Source: Pseudomonas lundensis
Lineage (GTDB): Bacteria; Pseudomonadota; Gammaproteobacteria; Pseudomonadales; Pseudomonadaceae
Direction of reading: 5' to 3'
DNA length: 64,000 nucleotides
NCBI RefSeq assembly: GCF_002269125.1
Contig: NZ_NQKI01000003.1
Span: 62,001-126,000 of the forward strand
Shown here: positions 52,785 to 64,000 of the stretch, piece after piece
How positions within the stretch are numbered: position 1 is the first letter of the stretch
How the letters are laid out: each line of letters opens with the position of its first letter
Program-made: the position numbers and the translations under genes
The notes under the pieces: model-generated
What the model saw: only the letters and a program-made list of their open reading frames with translations
The model's database searches: none
What the model was told of the DNA's origin: nothing

Positions 52785-53822
52785 TTATTCCGCTGGCAAA
52801 TTCAGACGTTGCCCACACATCAGCAGCGCTAATCGGCTGAGGCTGCTCCAGGCAGAGCCTGCGGCTTGCCCCTTGATCTGTGCATCGATGCGTTGCGCGT
52901 CCATCAACAGTTGCGCCCAGCGCTGCGCCGAATAACGTTGCAGGGCTTTGCTCATCAGCGGTTTACGCTTGTCCCACACGGGCGGGCGTGCCTGGCTGAA
53001 CGCCTTGTCCAACGGAGTGCCCTGGCTGTATTGCAGGGCAATGTTGGCCAAGACCCGTAGCTCGCGAGCCAGCGCCCAAAGGATCACAGGTGGCTCGACG
53101 CCTTCACCGCGCAAGCCTTCCAGCATGCGCAACGCATGGGCTGCCTCACCGTTGAGCACCGCGTCCACCAGCCCGAACACATCAAAACGGGCGCTGTCGG
53201 CTACCGCGGCTTGCACGGTCTCGACAGTGATCTGGCCATCTTCAGCCATGAGTTTGAGCTTTTCGATTTCCTGAGCGGCTGCCAGCAAGTTGCCTTCCAC
53301 CCGTGCGGCAATCAGTTCCACTGCATCATGGGTCGCCGCCAGTCCTGCCTGCGACAGTCGCTGACGAATCCATTGGGGCAATTGATTCGCGTCCACCGGC
53401 CAGATTTGTACGAACTGAGTGTGGGCGCCTTCAATCAGCGCCTTGCCCCATTTGGTTTTCTGCGCGCTGCCATCGAGTTTTGGCAGGCTGATCAGCAGCA
53501 GGGTGTCTTCTGCGGGGCGCGAGCAATATTCGATGAGGGCTGCTGCGCCTTTGTCGCCGGGCTTGCCGGACGGCAATCGCAACTCCAGCAAGCGTTTTTC
53601 AGCGAACAACGACATGCTTGCGCCTGCCTGCAGCAACGAACCCCAGTCGAAACTGGCGTCGGCACTGAATACTTGACGCTCATCAAACCCTTGTTGGCGG
53701 GCGTTGCTGCGGATGGCGTCTGCGGCTTCCTGACACAGCAGCGGGTCGTCGCCGCTGATGATGTAGACGGGCGACAGGCTGCCTTGCAGGTGTTTGGTGA
53801 GTTGGGCGGGGGCGAGTTTCAT
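52785..53822 (-). CDS. holA: DNA polymerase III subunit delta
   Basis: Clamp-loader subunit that opens the beta clamp. 345 aa, usual length. It starts MKLAPAQLTKHLQGSLSPVYIISGDDPLLCQE, in part, with the degenerate AAA+ fold; MSLFAEKRLLELRLPSGKPG in part is the beta-binding region. The order leuS-lptE-holA is conserved. A 9-bp hairpin separates it from lptE. Confidence 0.95.
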   Translation of the reverse strand: MKLAPAQLTKHLQGSLSPVYIISGDDPLLCQEAADAIRSNARQQGFDERQVFSADASFDWGSLLQAGASMSLFAEKRLLELRLPSGKPGDKGAAALIEYCSRPAEDTLLLISLPKLDGSAQKTKWGKALIEGAHTQFVQIWPVDANQLPQWIRQRLSQAGLAATHDAVELIAARVEGNLLAAAQEIEKLKLMAEDGQITVETVQAAVADSARFDVFGLVDAVLNGEAAHALRMLEGLRGEGVEPPVILWALARELRVLANIALQYSQGTPLDKAFSQARPPVWDKRKPLMSKALQRYSAQRWAQLLMDAQRIDAQIKGQAAGSAWSSLSRLALLMCGQRLNLPAE

Positions 53823-53837
53823 AGGGCTTGATAGATG

Positions 53838-53859
53838 ACGGGGCGCCTGAGCGCCCCGT
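53838..53859 (-). promoter_or_regulatory. Hairpin between lptE and holA
   Basis: ACGGGGCGC, loop CTGA, GCGCCCCGT (plus-strand reading): perfect 9-bp stem in the 42-nt gap after lptE. Without a T-run it is probably an mRNA processing or partial attenuation stem. Confidence 0.5.
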
Positions 53860-53864
53860 ATACC

Positions 53865-54470
53865 TTATTGCTCAGGGACTTCGAGGGGCGACTGCTGAGG
53901 GATCGCATCTTGCGCCTGACGTGCAGCTTCGATGGCCTGGGCTTCAGCCTTGGCTTTCTCATCAGCCACTTGTTGCAGCTTGGCCAGTTGCTCAGGAGTC
54001 AGTTGCTCCAGGCGCAGCACCATCTGTTGCACCAGCTCGCGACGCATTTCAGTGTTGACCATGGCCGCTTCCTGGCCAGAACCGGTGATGTTGCTGCTGT
54101 CTTGCAGGTAGACCTTGTGCACTTCGATCTTGTTGTTGAGCAACGGCAAGTTGTGATCGCCACGGATTTCGTAGTTCAGCACTTTGGTCAATTCGTATTC
54201 CACCGAGCCACCGTTGCCGGCATAGCTGGCAGCGCGCTGGGTGTCTTGCTCGTTGGTGAGGATCAAGTGGTAAGGCGCAGCGGAGGTGATTTTCACGCCG
54301 CTGTTTTCCAGCACTTGTCGCAACTCACGCACGGTATCGCCGTAAGCGTTACGGGCTGTTACGTCGAGTTCGGTAATCGACAGCTGATTGGTGCCGGTGC
54401 CACGCAGCTGAAAGCCGCAGGCGCTCAGCAAGACTGCGAGGCCCATCACCAGCAAGTTGCGTTTGATCAT
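53865..54470 (-). CDS. lptE: LPS-assembly lipoprotein LptE
   Basis: 201 aa. Plug of the LptD outer-membrane translocon. Lipobox LLSAC gives lipidation at Cys18 followed by GFQLRGTG, as in all LptE. The fold region runs to about residue 160; the last 40 residues are Ala/Gln/Glu-rich and charged (ADEKAKAEAQAIEAARQAQD in part), a Pseudomonas-type extension. It lies between leuS and holA. Confidence 0.94.
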   Translation of the reverse strand: MIKRNLLVMGLAVLLSACGFQLRGTGTNQLSITELDVTARNAYGDTVRELRQVLENSGVKITSAAPYHLILTNEQDTQRAASYAGNGGSVEYELTKVLNYEIRGDHNLPLLNNKIEVHKVYLQDSSNITGSGQEAAMVNTEMRRELVQQMVLRLEQLTPEQLAKLQQVADEKAKAEAQAIEAARQAQDAIPQQSPLEVPEQ

Positions 54471-54560
54471 GTGTTGCTCCCCTTGAAACCAGATGGGCCG
54501 ACGGAGCGGCCCGGAAGGTTTTGTTGGGCACCCGCACTCAAGGCGGGCGCCTGTTCCAAT

Positions 54561-57203
<2,643 letters not shown>

Positions 57204-57403
57204 TCAACATACGGCCGGCTATTGTGTTGCCCGGTCAAGTTGGAGTAGGGGTTACAGGAAGTCCCGTAGCATACATGACCCCACTCTATCGAGGGAAACC
57301 CTGATTGCCTCGTCCTTCCGTTGGTCGCTGCACCGCACCGGTTTTGTGCGCGCGACTAAGCTTGCTCTCAGGGGAGATTGATTTCCTTCAATGAGGTGAA
57401 CGG

Positions 57404-57697
57404 ATGGCAAAAACGCAACGCAAAGCAACAACGTCAAAGGTGTATGAGCGTTTGATTAATCGTTTGGATGTGGCTCTTGATTCAGCGAAAACGGCAGAGC
57501 AATTACGTAACGAACACCCTGTCGAAGTGGAATTGCGAGGCTTGAGTCATGCAGAACTGGAGTTGATTAACGCGTATTTAAACCGGAGCGAACGCGAGGT
57601 GGATAGACGTTCGCATGGCAGCAGTTTTGTGCAGCAAACCCCAGCGGCAGCCAATGTCATCTGGCTGAAGGATCGGGTCAGGCAAGCCAAGGGCTAG
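57404..57697 (+). CDS. Unknown 97-residue protein
   Basis: 97 aa, start MAKTQRKATTSKVYERLINR after GGTGAAC; basic N-terminus, then a predicted helical body (about 12-65) with LSHAELELINAYLNRSE and a basic tail ending IWLKDRVRQAKG. No signal peptide or membrane segment. I do not recognise a family. Divergent from leuS and 155 nt before the YdcF-type gene. Codon use looks normal except for a lower GC start, so a real gene is likely. Confidence 0.62.
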   Translation: MAKTQRKATTSKVYERLINRLDVALDSAKTAEQLRNEHPVEVELRGLSHAELELINAYLNRSEREVDRRSHGSSFVQQTPAAANVIWLKDRVRQAKG

Positions 57698-57852
57698 AGC
57701 GGCCTTTTATACCGTGAGCCCGTGATACATGTGAGTGGCGTCACCTACGTGTCCAGGGTTGATAAAACAGGCGTTTATGTTCAAGTCACTCACGTGCCTG
57801 TTGTTGCATCGGATCAACCCCCTTAGGCTTCGGGCATCTTTGGAGATGCTCG

Positions 57853-58614
57853 ATGCCTATTCGATATTTCGTTAAACAATTGCTTCTGCCGCCCGGCATT
57901 CTCTTGGTGATCCTTGTGCTCGCGTGGTGGCTGCGTCGTTCGCGACCGCGATTGGCCGGGGCTTTGTTTGCCGTGGGGATCGGTGGCTTCTGGTTGATGA
58001 GCCTGCCCGTGGTGGTGCAATGGAGCGCCCGCGCACTGGAGCGTGAGCCGGCACTGGCGCAAAGCGAGTGGTCGTCCTTGGCCACGCGTGCCGATGCCAT
58101 TGTCGTACTGGGTTCCGGTCGAGAGCGGGGTGACCCCGCTTGGGGCAGCGATCAACCAACGGGCACAGGGCTTGAGCGTCAGCGCTATGCGGCCCGACTG
58201 GCCAAGGCTTCCGGGTTGCCGCTCTTGACCACTGGCGGCCTGCATTACGGGACGCCGCCGAGTGAAGCGCAGTTAATGGCTGACTCCCTGCGCGATGATT
58301 TCGGCGTGGACGTACGCTGGAAAGAAGAACGCAGCCGCACGACGTGGGAAAACGCACAAATGACTGCCGATCTCTTGCTGCCTCAGGGCATCAAGCGCGT
58401 GGTTGTGGTCACACAAGCGTGGCACATGCCGCGTTCGGTCTGGAGTTTCGAAAAGGCCGGGTTTGAAGTCGTGCCCGCGCCGGTAGGCTTTTTAGGTCGT
58501 GACAACGCACGGCCTTTGGGCGGCTGGATGCCAGAATTCAAATCGATCTGGCAGTCCGGGCAATTGCTCAACGAAGCAGTAGGCCAAGTGGCTTACCCAT
58601 TGTTTTATCGTTGA
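57853..58614 (+). CDS. YdcF/ElyC family membrane protein (DUF218)
   Basis: 253 aa. Two N-terminal membrane helices (about 9-27 and 35-55) precede a DUF218 domain with DAIVVLGSGRERGDP, LPLLTTGGLHYG, ERSRTTWENAQMTADLL and VVVVTQAWHMPRSVWSFEKAG in part. E. coli ElyC of this family affects peptidoglycan and enterobacterial common antigen carrier use; the role here is inferred at most. ATG 57853 follows GGAGATGCTCG. It is convergent with lnt. Confidence 0.85.
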   Translation: MPIRYFVKQLLLPPGILLVILVLAWWLRRSRPRLAGALFAVGIGGFWLMSLPVVVQWSARALEREPALAQSEWSSLATRADAIVVLGSGRERGDPAWGSDQPTGTGLERQRYAARLAKASGLPLLTTGGLHYGTPPSEAQLMADSLRDDFGVDVRWKEERSRTTWENAQMTADLLLPQGIKRVVVVTQAWHMPRSVWSFEKAGFEVVPAPVGFLGRDNARPLGGWMPEFKSIWQSGQLLNEAVGQVAYPLFYR

Positions 58615-58631
58615 TGGCCAGTGACGGATGA

Positions 58632-58666
58632 CAGGCGACTACAGGGGGCAGTGCCTGCAGTCGCTG
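58632..58666. repeat. REP-type palindrome, core GTAGTCGCTG, diverged copy
   Basis: CAGGCGACTACAG (58632-58644) and CTGCAGTCGCTG (58655-58666) form an imperfect stem between the convergent YdcF-type gene and lnt. Arms match those at 9386 and 62681 with one or two changes. It can serve as a bidirectional 3' hairpin. Confidence 0.6.
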
Positions 58667-58688
58667 ACGGGCGGGTCAGGCGTGCGCG

Positions 58689-60212
58689 TCACACCGTCTT
58701 GGCAATCCGGCTGGTAATCAGGGCCCAGCCGATCAACACCCCGCACAGGATGATCAGCGGCCATGAACGCCATTGCAGGTACGGCGTGAGGTTGTGCATC
58801 GGTACGACTTCGCCGTACAGGATCCCCTGTTCGAACTGTGGAATTTGCGCCGTGATTTGCCCATAAGGGTTAATCAGCGCGGTGACGCCGTTGTTAGTTG
58901 CCCGGATCATCCAGCGGCCGGCTTCGAGGGCGCGCATCTGTGCCATCTGCAAATGTTGCAGCGGACCAATCGAGGTGCCGAACCAGGTGTCGTTGCTGAT
59001 GGTCAGCAGCACATCGCTCTTGGCCGCCAAACGGGCGGCGAACTCCGGGTACACCACTTCGTAGCAAATAAACGGTGCGATCTGATAGCCCTTGGCCTGC
59101 AGCAACGTCTGGTCCGCAGGCCCGCGAGCGAAATCGGACATCGGCAGGTCGAAGAAAGCGATCAGCCCGCGCAACACATCCTGCAACGGCACGTATTCGC
59201 CAAACGGCACCAGTTTTTGTTTCAGGTACGTGCCATCCGCTTCGCCCACGGCTGTGATGCCGTTGAAGAAGCGCGGTTCATGGCGTACTTCCTGACGGAT
59301 CGGCACGCCGGTTATCAGCGCTGAGTGGCGGTCGGCAGCAAAGCGGCCCATCATCGACAGGTAGCCTTCGGCGTTTTCCTTGAGCACCGGAATCGCGGTT
59401 TCAGGCCAGACGATCAGATCGACCCGTTTGGAGTTGAACGTCATGTCGCGGTACAGGGCCAGTTGTGCATTCAACTGCGCCGGGTCCCATTTCATGCTTT
59501 GTTCGATATTGCCCTGAATCGCCGCCACGCTCAGCGGATCGCCCGAAGGGCTGGTCCATGCATGGTGCTTGAGGGCCATGCCGATGCACCACGGGCCGAC
59601 CAGCAGCACGGTACCCGCCGCGATGAAAGCTTTGCGTTTAGCCTGAATCAGGCGTGGCAGGTTGCACAGCAAAGCGGCGGTGAGCGCCAGCGTAAAGGAA
59701 ATCAGCCACATGCCGCCCAGCGGCGCAAGCCCGGCCAAGGGGCCATCGAGCTGGCTGTAACCGGAGTAAAGCCAGGGGAAACCCGTCAGGAACCAGCCGC
59801 GGAAGGCTTCTTGCATTACCCACAGTGCGGCGAAGGCCAGTGCGTCAGCCAGCGGCGCTTCGTTGCGGCGAATCCAGCGTGCCCATAACCATGCGGGTAA
59901 AGCGAAGAACCAGGCAATGGCGGCTGTGAATGCCAGCATCAGCAGGCCCGCCAGCATTACCGACGCGCCGCCAAAGTTGTGAATGCTGTAGTAGATCCAG
60001 CTGGTGCCCGCGCCAAACAGCCCGAAGCCAAAGCACCAGCCTCGGCCTAGCGCATGGCGAGGCGACAGGTCACGCAGGCCGAGGTAGAACAGGGCCAGGG
60101 CGACCAGTGCCAGCGGCCAGATGTCATAGGGTGCCAACGCCAGGGTGGTCAGTGCGCCGGCTACCACAGCCAGCAAGTTACCGGGCCAGCCGGGGGAGGT
60201 TATCCAGCGCAT
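58689..60212 (-). CDS. lnt: Apolipoprotein N-acyltransferase
   Basis: 507-aa inner-membrane enzyme adding the third acyl chain to lipoproteins. About six N-terminal helices, then a nitrilase domain (about 225-475) with the triad Glu271 (VWPETAIP), Lys333 (KQKLVPFGEY) and Cys383 (FICYEVVYPEF), and a last helix at 482-500. corC lies 22 nt upstream; the lnt-corC-ybeY-phoH-miaB order is conserved. Its substrates include the RlpA, LptE and MORN-C13 lipoproteins here. Confidence 0.96.
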   Translation of the reverse strand: MRWITSPGWPGNLLAVVAGALTTLALAPYDIWPLALVALALFYLGLRDLSPRHALGRGWCFGFGLFGAGTSWIYYSIHNFGGASVMLAGLLMLAFTAAIAWFFALPAWLWARWIRRNEAPLADALAFAALWVMQEAFRGWFLTGFPWLYSGYSQLDGPLAGLAPLGGMWLISFTLALTAALLCNLPRLIQAKRKAFIAAGTVLLVGPWCIGMALKHHAWTSPSGDPLSVAAIQGNIEQSMKWDPAQLNAQLALYRDMTFNSKRVDLIVWPETAIPVLKENAEGYLSMMGRFAADRHSALITGVPIRQEVRHEPRFFNGITAVGEADGTYLKQKLVPFGEYVPLQDVLRGLIAFFDLPMSDFARGPADQTLLQAKGYQIAPFICYEVVYPEFAARLAAKSDVLLTISNDTWFGTSIGPLQHLQMAQMRALEAGRWMIRATNNGVTALINPYGQITAQIPQFEQGILYGEVVPMHNLTPYLQWRSWPLIILCGVLIGWALITSRIAKTV

Positions 60213-60234
60213 TTCAATCCTTGGTATTGGAGGT

Positions 60235-61074
60235 TTAGCGGGCGATAGGCGTCAGGCGAATCAAGTGAATACGGCGGCTGTCAGCATTGAGGATGCGGAA
60301 GCGGTATGGGCCGATTTCAGTGGTTTCGTTACGTTTTGGCAAGTGCCCGAACGCACTCATGACCAGACCGCCAACGGTGTCGAACTCGTCGTTGGAGAAG
60401 TCGCTGTCGAAAAACGCGTTGAAGTTTTCGATAGGGGTCAGGGCCTTGATCAAGAAATCACCGCTTGGCAGCGGCTTGATGTAGCTGTCTTCTTCGACAT
60501 CGTGCTCGTCTTCGATGTCGCCGACGATCTGTTCCAGAACGTCTTCAATCGTTACCAGGCCGGCCACGCCGCCGTACTCGTCAATGACGATGGCCATGTG
60601 GTTATGGTTGGCTCGAAACTCACGTAACAACACGTTAAGGCGCTTGGACTCGGGAACAAACGTCGCCGGACGCAGCAAATCCTTGATGTTGTACTTGTCG
60701 CCGTTCTCTTGAAGGATCAGCGGCAGCAGGTCTTTGGCCAGCAACACGCCGAGCACGTCGTCGTGGCTTTCGCCGATCACCGGATAGCGCGAGTGCGCAG
60801 CGTCGATGATCGCCGGGAGAAATTCGCGGGGTGTCTGAGTCGCCTTGATGCTGATCATCTGCGAGCGCGGCACCATGATGTCCCGTACTTGCAGGTCAGC
60901 CACTTGAATGGCGCCTTCGACGATGGCCAGCGCTTCGCTGTCCAGCAGTTTGTTCTGATGTGCTTCGCGCAGCAGCTCAAGCAGCTCCTGACGGTTTTTC
61001 GGCTCATGGGCAAAGGCCTGGGTCAGCTTACCCAACCACGACTTTTGCCCGTTGCTCGATCGGTCTTCGCTCAT
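60235..61074 (-). CDS. corC: CorC/HlyC family protein with CBS domains
   Basis: 279 aa. Two CBS domains (about 65-190, with IMVPRSQMISIK and MAIVIDEYGGVAGLVTIEDVLEQIVGDI in part) and a C-terminal CorC_HlyC domain (about 205-275, FDTVGGLVMSAFGHLPK). It lacks membrane helices, like E. coli YbeX, which is linked to magnesium handling and ribosome assembly. It precedes lnt and follows ybeY. Confidence 0.94.
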   Translation of the reverse strand: MSEDRSSNGQKSWLGKLTQAFAHEPKNRQELLELLREAHQNKLLDSEALAIVEGAIQVADLQVRDIMVPRSQMISIKATQTPREFLPAIIDAAHSRYPVIGESHDDVLGVLLAKDLLPLILQENGDKYNIKDLLRPATFVPESKRLNVLLREFRANHNHMAIVIDEYGGVAGLVTIEDVLEQIVGDIEDEHDVEEDSYIKPLPSGDFLIKALTPIENFNAFFDSDFSNDEFDTVGGLVMSAFGHLPKRNETTEIGPYRFRILNADSRRIHLIRLTPIAR

Positions 61075-61115
61075 AGCGATTTACTCGTATCCCTTGGTAG
61101 TTTCAGTGGTGTTAA

Positions 61116-61574
61116 TCAGTTTTCGTCGTCTGCATACGGGTCAGGATGACCCAGTTCTGCTAGCAACGTTCGTTCCAGTGCTTCCATTTCTTCTGCTTCG
61201 TCATCGTCTATATGGTCGTAACCCAGAAGATGCAAGCAGCCATGAATCACTAGATGGGCCCAATGGGCCTCAAGTTCCTTACCTTGTTCAGCGGCTTCGC
61301 GCTCAACCACGGCGACACAGATCACCAGGTCGCCAAGTAGCGGGATATCGAGGAGTTCGTCGGGCACATCGGCCGGAAAAGACAGCACATTGGTGGCGTA
61401 GTTTTTACCGCGCCATGTGTTGTTCAGTTCACGGGCTTCCTCTTCGTCCACCAGACGGAGGGTCATTTCCGAGTCGGCGGTGCGTTGGCGCAAGGCCAGT
61501 TCGCACCACTGGCGGAACTGGGCTTTGTCCGGCGTGCAAGCCTCGGTCGCCCTTTGCAGGTCAAGCTCAAGCAT
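61116..61574 (-). CDS. ybeY: Endoribonuclease YbeY
   Basis: 152 aa. Zinc-dependent RNase in 16S rRNA 3' maturation. The metal motif [11 protein letters not shown] is intact, with [18 protein letters not shown] upstream. ATG 61574 (MLELDLQRA) is the family start, overlapping the phoH end by 8 nt; the longer frame to 61796 runs inside phoH and is rejected. Confidence 0.95.
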   Translation of the reverse strand: MLELDLQRATEACTPDKAQFRQWCELALRQRTADSEMTLRLVDEEEARELNNTWRGKNYATNVLSFPADVPDELLDIPLLGDLVICVAVVEREAAEQGKELEAHWAHLVIHGCLHLLGYDHIDDDEAEEMEALERTLLAELGHPDPYADDEN

Positions 61575-62586
61575 CGTGGCGGTAATCCTTGGCGGCTGGC
61601 AGAGCGGCCAGTTTGTCGGCAGCTTCCTGCTCGTAGCGGCCATAAGCCTCCACGATGCGTTGCACAAGCGGATGGCGCACGACGTCTTTGGACTGGAAAT
61701 GCGTAAAGCTGATGCCCGGTACGTCCTTGAGCACTTCAATGACATGGTTGAGCCCGGATTTGGTGCCTTTAGGCAGGTCGATCTGGGTGATGTCACCGGT
61801 GATCACGGCGGTGGAGCCAAAGCCGATACGGGTCAGGAACATCTTCATTTGCTCGACAGTGGTGTTCTGGCTCTCGTCGAGGATGATGAAGCTGTTGTTC
61901 AGCGTACGGCCGCGCATGTAAGCCAGCGGCGCGACTTCAATGATCTGGCGCTCGATAAGCTTGGCGACGTATTCAAAGCCGAGCATCTCGTACAGGGCGT
62001 CATATAAAGGGCGCAGGTACGGGTCGATTTTTTGCGACAGGTCGCCAGGCAGGAACCCGAGCTTTTCACCCGCTTCGACAGCCGGGCGGACCAGCAAAAT
62101 GCGCCGGATTTGCTCGCGCTCAAGGGCGTCCACAGCACAGGCCACGGCCAGGTAGGTTTTACCTGTGCCAGCCGGCCCGATACCGAAGTTGATGTCATTG
62201 CCCAGAATTTCTTTGACGTAGCGCTGCTGATTGATCCCGCGAGGACGAATCATGCCCTTTTTGGTGCGCAGCGAAACGCTGGGATCGGCCACGGGATTGC
62301 TGGCCAGGTCTTCGACGGCAGATTCTTGCAGGAACAGATGCACCATGTCCGGCGAAAGCTCGGTCGCTTTGGTTTCGCGGTAAAGACGGCGCAGCAGGTG
62401 TTCTGCCGAAGAGGTGATTTTGGGGTCGCCGATCAATTCGAATTGATTGCCGCGGTTGCGGATTTCGATGGCCAGACGCTGTTCGATCAAACGTAAATGC
62501 TCGTCGAAAAGCCCGCACAGATTGGCGAAGCGGCGAGCCTCAAAAGGCTCGAGGAGAAAACGATGTGGTTCGATGGGTGCGTTCAA
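61567..62586 (-). CDS. ybeZ: PhoH-like ATPase (YbeZ)
   Basis: 339 aa. P-loop ATPase with Walker [12 protein letters not shown], Walker [12 protein letters not shown] and [18 protein letters not shown]. It partners YbeY in ribosome/RNA quality control. The stop lies inside the ybeY start region, so they are coupled. A 191-nt gap with a repeat element separates it from miaB. Confidence 0.95.
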   Translation of the reverse strand: MNAPIEPHRFLLEPFEARRFANLCGLFDEHLRLIEQRLAIEIRNRGNQFELIGDPKITSSAEHLLRRLYRETKATELSPDMVHLFLQESAVEDLASNPVADPSVSLRTKKGMIRPRGINQQRYVKEILGNDINFGIGPAGTGKTYLAVACAVDALEREQIRRILLVRPAVEAGEKLGFLPGDLSQKIDPYLRPLYDALYEMLGFEYVAKLIERQIIEVAPLAYMRGRTLNNSFIILDESQNTTVEQMKMFLTRIGFGSTAVITGDITQIDLPKGTKSGLNHVIEVLKDVPGISFTHFQSKDVVRHPLVQRIVEAYGRYEQEAADKLAALPAAKDYRHDA

Positions 62587-62680
62587 AGTCGTTTTTAGCC
62601 GCCCTGAGGCAATTGAGATGGTTTGAAGGATAACGCTAGCAGGTCATGGACGAAAGGGCTTACTGATACCACGTAAAATC

Positions 62681-62770
62681 TGTAGTCGCTGACGCCCGCT
62701 GTGAGTGCGCGCAAGGCGTAAGCACACCTTTAGCATCGAAGGCCGTGAGGATCTTGGGTCAGCGACTACA
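62681..62770. repeat. Paired inverted repeat, core GTAGTCGCTG (REPIN-like)
   Basis: Perfect 13-bp arms TGTAGTCGCTGAC (62681-62693) and GTCAGCGACTACA (62758-62770) enclose 64 nt between miaB and phoH. The arms match the elements at 9386 and 58632. Two inverted copies with a spacer resemble a REPIN. Confidence 0.72.
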
Positions 62771-62777
62771 AATAGGT

Positions 62778-64000
62778 TCAGTTCAGCAGCGAGCCCCGCA
62801 GCGAGTGGGGTTGAGCGGCATCGATATGCACATCGGCAAACTGGCCAATCAACTGCGGGTTATCGCAGCGGAAGTTAACGATGCGGTTGTTCTCGGTGCG
62901 CCCTTGCAGTTCGCCGGGGTCTTTTTTCGAGTAATCCGTCACCAGAATCCGCTGGACGGAGCCCACCATTTGTCGGCTGATCTCGAAGCCTTGCTGGTTG
63001 AGGCGATGTTGCAAAGCATTCAGACGCTCCTTCTTGCGCTCTTCTGGCGTCTCGTCAGCCAAATCGGCGGCCGGGGTGCCCGGGCGCTGGCTGTAAACGA
63101 AGGAGTAGGAGAAGTCGAAGCCGACGTCTTCAATGAGCTTCATAGTTTGCTCGAAGTCTTTTTCTGTTTCGCCCGGGAAGCCGACAATAAAGTCCGAACT
63201 GATGCAGATGCCCGGCACGGCTGCCCGCAACTTGCGCAGCTTGGACTTGTATTCCAGTGCGGTGTGGTTGCGCTTCATTGCCGACAGAATGCGGTCCGAG
63301 CCCGATTGCACCGGCAAATGCAGGTGCTTGACCAGTTCCGGGACTTCAGCGTGAGCCTGGATCAGGCTGTCGGAGAACTCCAGCGGGTGTGAGGTGGTGT
63401 AGCGAATACGCTCGATGCCGTCGACGGCAGCCACCACGCGGATCAGCTCAGCCAGGTCGGCCAGACGACCGTCTTCGGTCAGGCCGCGATAGCCGTTCAC
63501 GTTTTGTCCGAGCAGCGTCACTTCACGGACGCCGTTTTCGGCCAGGTGGATCACTTCTGCCAGTACATCGTCGAATGGTCGGCTGACCTCTTCACCGCGG
63601 GTGTAAGGCACCACGCAGAACGTGCAGTACTTGCTGCAGCCTTCCATGACCGAGACATAGGCGCTTGGGCCATCGATGCGCGGTTCCGGCAAATGGTCGA
63701 ATTTTTCGATTTCGGGGAATGAAACGTCGACTTGCGGCAGCTTGGTGATGCGCGCCGCATCAATCATTTCAGGCAGGCGGTGCAGGGTCTGCGGACCGAA
63801 CACCACGTCCACGTATGGGGCGCGGTCTCGGATCGCCGCGCCTTCCTGGCTCGCCACGCAGCCGCCGACGGCAATCACCATTTCCGGATTGGCCAGTTTC
63901 AGCTCGCGCCAGCGGCCCAGTTGCGAATAGACCCGGTCCTGGGCACGTTCGCGGATGGAGCAGGTGTTGAGCAGGATCACATCAGCGTCTTCGGCGCGCG
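62778..64000 (-). CDS. miaB: tRNA methylthiotransferase MiaB, 5' end cut by window
   Basis: Radical-SAM enzyme that converts i6A37 to ms2i6A37 in tRNA. About 407 C-terminal residues are inside the window; the frame runs off the end, and the true start lies beyond 64000. The N-terminal cluster Cys is in [11 protein letters not shown] and the next in [12 protein letters not shown]; the SAM cluster is [21 protein letters not shown] domain (about the last 65 residues) ends the protein. Confidence 0.95.
   Translation of the reverse strand, partial: RAEDADVILLNTCSIRERAQDRVYSQLGRWRELKLANPEMVIAVGGCVASQEGAAIRDRAPYVDVVFGPQTLHRLPEMIDAARITKLPQVDVSFPEIEKFDHLPEPRIDGPSAYVSVMEGCSKYCTFCVVPYTRGEEVSRPFDDVLAEVIHLAENGVREVTLLGQNVNGYRGLTEDGRLADLAELIRVVAAVDGIERIRYTTSHPLEFSDSLIQAHAEVPELVKHLHLPVQSGSDRILSAMKRNHTALEYKSKLRKLRAAVPGICISSDFIVGFPGETEKDFEQTMKLIEDVGFDFSYSFVYSQRPGTPAADLADETPEERKKERLNALQHRLNQQGFEISRQMVGSVQRILVTDYSKKDPGELQGRTENNRIVNFRCDNPQLIGQFADVHIDAAQPHSLRGSLLN

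Noticed and set aside
57698..57852. Possible RNA gene between the 97-residue gene and the YdcF-type gene
   Set aside because: No tRNA-like cloverleaf or strong stem was found in these 155 nt.

Overview
The window is a contiguous piece of a Pseudomonas chromosome. The gene content and order (nrdR-rib cluster-nusB-thiL-ribA-dxs-ispA-xseB; ppa; eut/exaC-mpl-ubiX; mpg-proA-nadD-rsfS-rlmH-mrdAB-mltB-rlpA-dacA-lipBA; sltB-holA-lptE-leuS; lnt-corC-ybeY-phoH-miaB) follow, from memory, the P. aeruginosa PA4057-PA3980 block in the same order. The moderate GC and the short REP-type palindromes (for example TGCAGGAGCGA) suggest the P. fluorescens/P. fragi side of the genus. That placement is inference; no rRNA or tRNA lies in the window to settle it.

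Layout. 1-6.7 kb: nrdR, five riboflavin genes (ribD, ribC, ribBA, ribH, ribA), nusB and thiL. 6.7-9.4 kb: cobalamin uptake (btuF-like binding protein and btuB receptor). 9.4-12.6 kb: isoprenoid precursors (dxs, ispA) with xseB. 12.6-18.6 kb: the only clearly accessory region, a collapsed type VI secretion locus with a possible clpV stub, a sigma-54 activator, tssL and a 3'-truncated tssM. 18.6-22.3 kb: an orphan LexA/CI-like S24 repressor, ppa, mtfA, dedA. 22.3-29.9 kb: ethanolamine catabolism (eutC, eutB, permease, aldehyde dehydrogenase) with a divergent sigma-54 activator; two -24/-12 promoters and a palindrome that could be the activator site are visible.

29.9-38.6 kb: mpl, ubiX, a small lipoprotein, an SDR, an unusual lipoprotein combining twelve MORN repeats with a C13 (legumain/caspase-fold) protease domain, lrgAB, a LON-domain protein, a DedA-PAP2 fusion and a DNA glycosylase. 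38.7-51.1 kb: proline and NAD genes, ribosome factors, the elongasome and peptidoglycan group (mrdA, mrdB, mltB, rlpA, dacA), the lipoate genes and an LD-carboxypeptidase. 51.1-57.2 kb: a second lytic transglycosylase, arfA with an intrinsic terminator inside its reading frame, holA, lptE, leuS. 57.4-64 kb: a short unknown gene, a YdcF-type membrane protein, then lnt-corC-ybeY-phoH-miaB; miaB runs off the end.

Functional links. Flavin, thiamine-phosphate, lipoate and isoprenoid synthesis cluster with transcription and ribosome factors. B12 uptake genes lie about 13 kb from an adenosylcobalamin-dependent ethanolamine ammonia-lyase. Envelope assembly genes (PBP2/RodA, transglycosylases, LptE, Lnt, Mpl) dominate the second half. 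I found no insertion sequence, CRISPR array, rRNA or tRNA. The most interesting items are the T6SS remnant, the MORN-C13 lipoprotein, the arfA internal terminator, the orphan S24 repressor with a possible operator, and a repeat family with core GTAGTCGCTG.
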